Origin: Paguma larvata
Lineage: Eukaryota; Chordata; Mammalia; Carnivora; Viverridae
DNA: 64,000 nt
Assembly: GCA_030068075.1 (NCBI GenBank)
Contig: CM057833.1
Location: forward strand, 48,875,587-48,939,586
Direction of reading: 5' to 3'
Notes under the pieces: generated by a model
Seen by the model: only the letters and a program-made list of their open reading frames with translations
Told to the model about the DNA's origin: nothing
Database searches by the model: none
In this document: one piece after another, positions 57,185 through 64,000 of the stretch
How positions within the stretch are numbered: the first letter of the stretch is position 1
How the letters are laid out: each line of letters opens with the position of its first letter
Made by a program: the position numbers and the translations under genes

Positions 57185-58140
57185 AGTGTGTTTCAACCTT
57201 GTGTATGTCAGAGCATACAGAGAATAGAATTTGTGTGGCAAACCGGACAGACAGGTGTTTGGCTGCCCTGAGGGACTGGTGGGGGGGCATCGATACACTT
57301 GGCCCTCCTCGTGACCTCCCTGCACACAGTGGGCCGCAAGGTCGCCCCACCGCTCTGCTGTGGTTCGCCGCTTTGTGGTATGATCCCTCCCCATTCTAGT
57401 GCTGCCTCTGTGCTGTCAAGACCGATTGAGAGAGGTGAACCGAATAGTCTTTTCTCATCCATACAATTTGAAATTTCGAGGAATCCACTTGTTAAGTCTT
57501 TTTTGGAATCAAAGTTTTGGGAAGCCACTTTTTAACCTTTACAATAAGAGAAAGTTGTGGAGGTTATCACTTTTATTTCTGAAAACTTGAGTTCAATAGG
57601 AAAAGTGGCCGAATTATCCCTTGCCAAATGGTACTTCTAAAGAAACAGTTTTGAGCTAATATGAGCCAATCAAATTATACCTGTATGTGGCCACTTGTGA
57701 ATGCCGTGCCAAAAAATGTTCAAAGCTTTTAAGTAGGTTATTAAAGTCCACCAAAAGGGCCAAGCAAGCATTTAATCCAGCCTTTGCTGGTAAGCTGAAG
57801 TGGAAATTTTTCGCTTAGATGACATAAACAGTGCAATTTCTTTCAACTGTTCAAAAAAAGAAAACCTCTGCATTGTGCCATGCTCAAGTCATTCCTCCCT
57901 GATGCGGCACTACGGACTGCCACGTTGCGCATTCTGTTCGGCAAGCACCGAACTGTCTCTGAGTCTAGGCAAGGGAGCATATTCAGGTGACGGTGCTAAT
58001 TATTATGTCCATGACTTACTCCATTTTTTAACACAAAGTGATTCCTGTTCAAATGAGGCAACGAAAGGAATCAAGTTTCGTATCTTTACAAAATGGCGCT
58101 CTCGTTGGGTTATTTATTGTTGCAAGTAGTATTGATCCTC
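57185..58140. other. Unassigned block, possibly starting with a hAT terminus
   Basis: CAGTGTGTTTCAACCTTGTG near 57185 resembles a hAT terminal repeat. The text after it contains a GC-rich part and a 109-codon open frame (57800-58129, +) with no recognised domain and no splice context. I found no matching right-hand terminus, and the family is unknown to me. Confidence 0.3.
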
Positions 58141-58267
58141 ACAGGAATAGAAAATATAGCCAAATGCTTAATCACTTTTGACCACTTTAATTAAACTTTG
58201 AGACTTTCCTCAAAACCCCCAAAGAAGTCATTTCCTAACGTTGGAACCATCAAAGACCCTATGTCTA

Positions 58268-58475
58268 AATTTTTTTTTAATGTTTATTTTTGAGAGAAAC
58301 AGACAGAGCACCAACCGAGGAGGGGCAGAGAGAGAGGGAGACACAGAATCCGAAGCAGGCTCCAGGCTCTGAGCTGTCAGCACAGAGCCCGATGCAGGGC
58401 CTGAACCCATGAACTGTGAGACCATGACCTGAGTGGAAGTCGGATGCCCAACTGGTTGAGCCCCCCAGGCGCCCC
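58268..58475 (-). repeat. CanSINE, antisense
   Basis: AGACCCTATGTCTAAA before it and AGACCCTTTGTCTAAA after it are a one-mismatch target-site duplication. Confidence 0.94.
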
Positions 58476-58648
58476 CAGAGACCCTTTGTCTAAAGTGCCC
58501 CTGTTACATGGAGGTTGTTATCATTAATTGAGCAGTTTATTGTGTTTATATTTGTACTTTTTTGTTGTTGTTGTTCTTTGAGTTGTTTCCTTTTTTATAT
58601 TTGCACTTTTAACGGATGCATTTGGCGAATCACCAATATATTACTTTT

Positions 58649-58879
58649 TTTTTAAGATTACATCTTTTTTTTTTTAATTTATTAATTTTTGAGGGAGAGA
58701 GAGACAGGCAGAGTGTAAGCAGGGGAGGGGCAGAGAGAGAGGGAGACACAGAATCTGAAGCAGGCTCTAGGCTCTGAGCTGTCAGCACAGAGCCCGATGC
58801 GGGGCTTGAACTCACAAACCCTGAGATTGTGACCTGAGCTGAAGTCGGACCCTTAACCGACTGAGCCACCCAGGTGCCC
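58649..58879 (-). repeat. CanSINE, antisense
   Basis: CAATATATTACTTTTT flanks it on both sides (left copy at about 58634), a perfect 16-bp target-site duplication. An extra T-rich stretch lies between the left copy and the SINE tail. Confidence 0.95.
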
Positions 58880-59409
58880 CCAATATATTACTTTTTAAAG
58901 CTTTTTCTCCTGAATTTCTCAACTCTATTTTCAGCATTCTAGAAAGAAATGTGTGTATGTACTTAAATTTATTTGGCAAATGCTTATTTGAGAGCAGAAC
59001 CCATGATTTATACTGCACTCCTCCGTAGAAAGTTTTATGCCAAGGTAATTTTGTTCCACTTAATAACATACCTACATTTCACAGTTGCATCTCATATTAT
59101 TTTTCCATATTCCAAAACAAGCCTGTTTGAAATTGGGGGTCATCCCATCAGTTCATTATTATTAAGTGTTGTTTTCTTTTTCCCCGTATTCCATTTGTAC
59201 TTCCCTAGTACTGTTATTTCATAATGGCACCTAAATTTTTCCGATGTGTACAGTTGCATGTTAATCATATATCATTGTAGTTTTTACTTTGATGAGAAAT
59301 ATGGAATCTTCTACTTTTCTTAAAGATGCAGTTATCTTGATGAGCTTTTGTTCTTGCTGATGATACGTTTACAGAGATATATTTCTGTGCTATTTGAAAA
59401 ACAGAGTAT
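58880..59409. other. PATJ intron part, nothing recognised
   Basis: No supported feature. Confidence 0.45.
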
Positions 59410-59620
59410 GGGCACCTGGGTGGCTCAGTCGGTTAAGCGACTGACTTCGGCTCAGGTCACAATCTCATGATTCGTGGTTTTGAGCCCCACATCGGGCTCT
59501 CAGTTGACACCTCAGAGCCTGGCGCCTGCTTCGAGTTATGTGTCTCCCTCTCTCTGCCCCTCCCCCACTCACCCTCTGTCTCTCTCTCAAAAAAAAAAAT
59601 GAATAAACATTAAAAATTAA
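59410..59620 (+). repeat. CanSINE, sense
   Basis: GGGCACCTGGGTGGCTCAGT to AATGAATAAACATTAAAAAT, near the feline consensus. Confidence 0.95.
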
Positions 59621-59919
59621 AAAACATAAAACCTTATGAGAGGCAGCTAACATCATGTCCCACCCCAGAACTTCTGCTGTTGAGCTTCAGCTGGTTTTTC
59701 CCATGGGTGAAAGTAGGTCCAGTATGGATAGGTATTCTAACCTGTCAGGGAGGCAAAATATTTTAAGATTCTTCAGGATGGGAAATGCATGCCTGTACCC
59801 CCACCAGTTTTTAAATGCTGACTTGGATTGAGGTGTGTATTAAAGAGATTAATAAATATTAAGCACTCACAGTGTCTGTTCATATAAAAAACACTTCATA
59901 TATGTTGATGTGTCATTAC

Positions 59920-60142
59920 TGTTGTTTTTTATTTAGTTATTTTTAAAATTTTTTTAACGTTTATTTATTGTTGAGAGACATAGAGATAGAGCGTGAGCAG
60001 GGGAAGGGCAGAGAGAGAGAGAGAGAGCGCGACACAGAGCCTGACGCAGAGCTCGAACTCACAGACCGTGAGATCATGACCTGAGCTGAAGTCGGCCACT
60101 TAACCGATTGAGCCACCCAGGCGCCCTGTTGTTTTTTATTTA
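59920..60142 (-). mobile_element. CanSINE with a perfect 16-bp target-site duplication
   Basis: TGTTGTTTTTTATTTA occurs at 59920-59935 and 60127-60142. The body lacks part of the middle (a short form) but keeps the head ATTGAGCCACCCAGGCGCCC. Confidence 0.94.
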
Positions 60143-60544
60143 AATGAAACATTTCTGAGGCTTTCTCATTTATTCCAAAATTAGCTGATTTCTTTAGACT
60201 CTATATTAAAGGTGAAAAAAATTTAATCTTAAACTGTATCTAGACAGTTGGGTGGTTGTTGTTGTTGGAGATGTTGTTATGTTTTGGTTTTTAAATTATC
60301 CCAAGGCAGGCAGTTTCTTTACATTTCTGGGAAAGGAGATTTTTTTCTTACAGTCTTCATGTTCGTTGTTAGATTCTATGGCAAAATTATTTGTGTTAGC
60401 TATTCGCGGTGCCTTTTAAAAAAATCACTAAAAATTTTGTATTTTCCTAAGATGTTTCATGGATTGTTTTATAAGAAGAAATGAGTCCAAAAGTCATCTA
60501 TGTTGGGACCATTGAGAATTAGAATTATTTCTATGAAAGGGAGC

Positions 60545-60770
60545 TGTTTCATTCACCTGTAAACATTTATTGAGCGCAAGCATGTATTAGGTTCTTCTGA
60601 GCACCATGTATAGTGATAAATCATTAAATCCCAGTTCTCACTGAGCTTTTATCCCAGGCTGCAATGAGATTTCTAATATATCTTCCTACTAACAGTGACG
60701 GTGAGATAGTTACTGAGTATGCACAGTGTGCTAGATAACATACTTGAGCTGGAGTACAGTGATGAAAAAG
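60545..60770 (-). repeat. L2 3' end, antisense
   Basis: AACATTTATTGAGCGCAAGC and TCTCACTGAGCTTTTATCCC match the reverse complement of the L2 3' end. Confidence 0.65.
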
Positions 60771-60947
60771 GTAAACCTACCAAATAAACGATGTATCCCG
60801 TGTTCTAGAGATTAACGTAGGTTGCCCCTAACACCGTAGTTTGCAAACCGAGATGTGTGGATGACAGTATCGCGACTTTCTTTTTGTCTTCTTTGTCTTC
60901 GTTTTGTGGATCTACACCAGCTTGTGAACTTACTGCTCTTTGATGTT

Positions 60948-60998
60948 ACACACACACACACGCACGCACACGCACACACACACACAGACACACACACA
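60948..60998 (+). repeat. (CA)n microsatellite with CG interruptions
   Basis: About 51 bp of CA with ACGC and CAGA interruptions, 210 bp upstream of the last exon in the window. Confidence 0.96.
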
Positions 60999-61208
60999 AT
61001 ATTTGGGGTTATCTAGCTTGTAGTATTTTTCAAATTGTATTGTTGGCCTTGAACTCTACTTCTAATGTCTTTACTTTTTAGATGAAGTCAGAGACTTAGT
61101 TCAGTAAGAGTTTAACTGTTGAAAGAAATAAGTGTAATGATTCCGATTCTGACCTTTAAATGTTTTATCCCTTTTCCTTTCCCTTTTTATTTTTTGTTGT
61201 GGTCGTAG

Positions 61209-61286
61209 GTCATCCCTACTGTGCATAACAAGGCCAACAAAATCACTAGTAACCAGGACCAAAACACTGAAGAAAACAAAGAAAAG
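61209..61286 (+). CDS. PATJ: PATJ exon: start of the linker after PDZ6
   Basis: This 78-bp exon (26 codons, phase 0 at both ends) lies between an acceptor ending GTGGTCGTAG, which is purine-interrupted and fairly weak, and a GTAACT donor. It reads VIPTVHNKANKITSNQDQ and ends NTEENKEK: polar, Asn/Lys-rich, no fold. The next PATJ exon must lie beyond base 64000. A CA microsatellite of about 50 bp sits 210 bp upstream. Confidence 0.92.
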
Positions 61287-61449
61287 GTAACTTGAACCTC
61301 TCAAGCCTTTTAAAAAATGATTTGATGTCTTCTTGCATATATCTGAGCTGTAGTTAATATGAATGTTTTTTTAATTAGCATCAGGCTAGAAGGACCATAC
61401 TAATACTGTTTCCTTCCTATGAATATAACTGGTTCTGGCCATGACGAAG

Positions 61450-61735
61450 GGCAGAAAGGTAGTGAAACGTGCAAAAACATGCTCAAGCACCCACCATCCA
61501 TGGCCATCTTTGTCTGTCTTTCCTGTTCAGCTGGCCTGGTTGTCTGTCCATTCTCAGAAAATGCTTCTCACTCTTGGGAGTTGCTGGGACTTTGATCTTG
61601 CTGTTCTCTCGGCCCGGAGCTCCATTTCCCGCATTGCTCTTCCTTTTATCCCTCAAGTTGCAGCTCCGAGGTCATCTCTACTGAGAAAACATTCCTTACC
61701 ATCAGTCAGAACCAGCCATCCGTTCCTGTTTTTCC
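61450..61735 (+). repeat. L2-like LINE fragment, sense
   Basis: TTGCAGCTCCGAGGTCATCT and CTGAGAAAACATTCCTTACC recall the sense L2 3' region. It is diverged. Confidence 0.5.
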
Positions 61736-62715
61736 ACCTCCATCCTAGTAGAATCAGGTGATCTGTAGTTTATTTTAGGATGTGGTATCAGATAGGAAGG
61801 AATTTTCATTTTTCCCCATCAAGATAACAATGGTGCACTAGCTCAATTATTAAAGCCTAATAATAAATCTTGTTTTCTAGTAGACCAGTTTCCTTTACAT
61901 ATTTCTTCTTCTTAGAACTGTCTTACCTATTTGTGTCCTCCTTCTTTTTCATATGAATTGTAGAACAAGCTTGTCAAATGCCACACACACACAAAAATCT
62001 CTTTGAGGATTTTGATGGGAACTGTGTCCTATCAGTAGATTAATTTGTAAAGAAGTTATATCTTTATGATATCTAGCCTTCTTAATCATTAACATGGTGT
62101 ATCTTCCTGTATATTCTTTTATTTCTTTCAATTTTTATAATTTTGTTCTGAAAGGTAATGTAAATCTTTCGGTTTACTTATTCCTAGATACCCTTAGATT
62201 CTTGTGTTGCTTTTAAATTGCATTTTCTGTTTGTTACTAGTGTATAGGTATAAGACGGATTTTGGGTTGGACATAAAATTTATTTTTACATATTTATTCA
62301 ACATCTTGTAACATTCTGTTATTCTTTTATAAAACAACATAATCCAGTGCAGACCACTGGGAAAAGCAAAAGGGTGAAGCAAAAAAATAAAATCTCCCAT
62401 AAACCCACCACCTAAAGATAAACTTATTAAATATTGTATGTCGAGCTTTCTGTGTCTATAAGTCCTCCATAAATGTACATAAAGTAATTTTAAGAATGCA
62501 AATCTCAAATTCTAATAGTACGTAGATTTTTATTTCTGGATTTTCTGTATATGTAATCATAACCACTTTGGATAAAGGTAGTTTTCTTTTTGCCTTTGTT
62601 CCAATCTTTTTCTTATTCTGTCTGCTAATACTTCCATTGTGTTTACTAAAGAAGTAATGATAGCTAACATTTTTGTTGTGTTTCCTCCTGATATGTAAGA
62701 AATTGCTTTTAATAG
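61736..62715. other. PATJ intron part, mostly unassigned
   Basis: Bases about 62380-62640 weakly recall an ancient L1. Nothing else is supported. Confidence 0.35.
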
Positions 62716-62935
62716 AGGCGCATGGGTGGCTCAGATGCGTAAGTGTCCAACTTTGGCTCAGGTAATGATCTCACAATTCATGGGTTTGAGCCCCACGTCA
62801 GGGTCTGTGCTGACAGCGGAGAGCCTGGTGCCTGTTTTGGATTCTGTTTCTCCCTCTCTCTCTGTCCCTCTCCTGCTCATGCTCTGTCTCTATTTCTCAA
62901 AAATAAATAAACATTTAAAAAAAAATAAAAAAAAT
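62716..62935 (+). repeat. CanSINE, sense
   Basis: GAGGCGCATGGGTGGCTCAG to a CAAAAATAAATAAACATTTA tail. Confidence 0.93.
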
Positions 62936-63688
62936 TCTCAGGGAACACCTTTTTCCTATTTTCTTTTTTTTCTTCTACATCAACTGAAGGCCAAGGTCAG
63001 GAGATAGCCCAACTATCTTCTCTAATCGAGATTTTGGTTTGTTTCTTTGATTTGTCTTTAACTTCACTCATTGCAGGTTTCATCCTGTTAAAGAAAAAAA
63101 AAGTTTGAATTGAATATTGATTTATAGACATGTATGTGGGGCTCATTCAAGGCTCCATGAGGATTTGGGGGGAATGTTCTTGAAACAGATGAGAAAAAGT
63201 ACCATAATTCCCTTACCAAATTATAGGATTGTGTTTTAACTTGGTTGGCTACCTTCTTTGAATTCAGATTTTAATCACTTAGATTATAATCAGATTAGGA
63301 GTAGCATGTGCTGTGTGTTCAGGATTCTTTCTGTAGTTTGTTTTTGGCACCTTTTGGTAGACCCAGATAATATATAGATTCTAGAAGACCATGGTTATTG
63401 CTTCTAGAAATATTATGTAAAGGATTCAGGTCATTACTTGCAGAAATCTTTCTCAGCTTTTTGGAAGTGATAGCCTTTATTTGAAGGGATTAACTGTCTA
63501 GAATATAAAACCAGTGCTGACAAAAAGGAGGTGATGAAAACTGGGGAACAGAGAAAGGGGCAGGAAGGAGGGCCTAAAAAAGAAGGATGGAGAAACTTTT
63601 GGGATTGATGGTTATATTCCTTATTGTGATCGTGATGATGAATTCAAATTGTGCACTTTAAAATGTAGTTTTTTAGGTCAGTTGTATC
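62936..63688. other. PATJ intron part, nothing recognised
   Basis: No supported feature. Confidence 0.45.
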
Positions 63689-63941
63689 ACAGTGAAGTTT
63701 TTATTTTTATTTATTTTTTTTAATCTTTATTTATTTTTGAGAGAGAGACAGAGACAGAGCCCGAGTGGGGGAGAGGAAGATAAAGAGGGAAACATGGAAT
63801 CCAAAGCAGGCTCCAACTCTGAGCTGTCAGCACACTGCCTGACACGAGGCTCGAACCCACAAGCTGTGAAATCATGACCTGAGCTGAAGTCAGACGCTTA
63901 ACTGACTGAGCCACCCAGGCGCCCCAACAGTGAAGTTTTTA
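63689..63941 (-). mobile_element. CanSINE with a perfect 15-bp target-site duplication
   Basis: ACAGTGAAGTTTTTA occurs at 63689-63703 and 63927-63941. The body ends ACTGAGCCACCCAGGCGCCC. Confidence 0.94.
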
Positions 63942-63954
63942 AAGGCAAACAAAA

Positions 63955-64000
63955 ATTCCCTGCCCTCCTGGGCCTTACATTCTAGCTGGGGCAAGGCAAA
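63955..64000 (-). repeat. L2 3' part, antisense, cut by the window edge
   Basis: CCTGCCCTCCTGGGCCTTAC then ATTCTAGCTGGGG is the typical reverse-complement L2 text. Confidence 0.65.

Larger units (their letters stand above)
1..64000 (+). other. PATJ: PATJ gene body, internal part (both gene ends lie outside the window)
   Basis: Nine exons on the + strand encode a continuous stretch of PATJ, the PALS1-associated tight junction protein. In the known family the protein has an N-terminal L27 domain that binds PALS1 and about ten PDZ domains; it acts at the apical membrane and tight junctions of epithelia in the Crumbs-PALS1-PATJ complex. The exons here cover the end of PDZ5, a long acidic linker, all of PDZ6 and the start of the following linker. 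All inferred junctions are GT-AG and the reading frame is kept through all eight. Introns between them are about 5.2, 1.6, 5.9, 5.3, 8.5, 1.7, 5.3 and 4.8 kb. MPDZ (MUPP1) is the closest paralogue; the linker sequence matches my knowledge of PATJ, not MPDZ. No promoter, first exon, last exon or polyadenylation site is visible. Confidence 0.95.

Noticed and set aside
57800..58129. A 109-codon + strand frame as a possible gene or extra PATJ exon
   Set aside because: It has no recognised domain, no acceptor and donor that would join it in phase, and the flanking exons (56348 and 61209) already fit together without it.

Overview
The window is nuclear DNA from a carnivoran mammal, most likely a cat (Felidae) or another feliform. 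The main evidence is about three dozen copies of a tRNA-derived CanSINE. Their ends read GGGGCGCCTGGGTGGCTCAG at the head and an AATAAACATTAAAA-type tail, which is the feline form; the dog form starts GGGATCCCTGGGTGGC. Several copies keep clean target-site duplications. Nothing looks bacterial, viral or plasmid-borne: coding is split into short exons with GT-AG splice sites, and old mammalian repeats (MIR, L2, ancient L1, MER5A-like hAT, an MLT1-type LTR) lie between them.

One gene is supported: PATJ (also INADL), the multi-PDZ scaffold of the Crumbs polarity complex, read on the + strand. Nine consecutive internal exons can be placed to the base (21521-21730, 26906-27025, 28617-29012, 34960-35083, 40405-40579, 49114-49185, 50861-51038, 56348-56458, 61209-61286). 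They join in frame without a stop and encode 488 residues: the C-terminal two thirds of a PDZ domain (PDZ5 by order in the known protein), an acidic inter-domain linker of about 296 residues, a complete PDZ domain (PDZ6) split over two exons, and the start of the next linker. The gene enters from the left (bases 1-21520 appear wholly intronic) and continues past base 64000.

Region by region: 1-21520 is upstream intron with SINEs, a 280-bp CT microsatellite, MIR and L2 relics and an antisense L1. 21521-29012 holds the PDZ5 exon and the first two linker exons. 29013-40579 holds two more linker exons between SINEs, an MLT1-type LTR, MER5A and an old L1. 40580-49113 is the largest complete intron, filled by L1 3' ends, an L2 relic, a SINE cluster and a decayed antisense L1 with ORF1 and ORF2 remnants. 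49114-61286 carries the PDZ6 exons. 61287-64000 is downstream intron.

I found no undescribed biological system. The points most worth checking are a recent SINE 118 bp upstream of the PDZ5 exon, the large SINE-borne CT microsatellite, a non-consensus splice donor after the fourth exon, inverted SINE pairs that could form double-stranded RNA, and a block near 57.2-58.1 kb that I could not assign to any repeat family. Repeat family names come from recognising consensus patterns by eye; boundaries of old elements are approximate.
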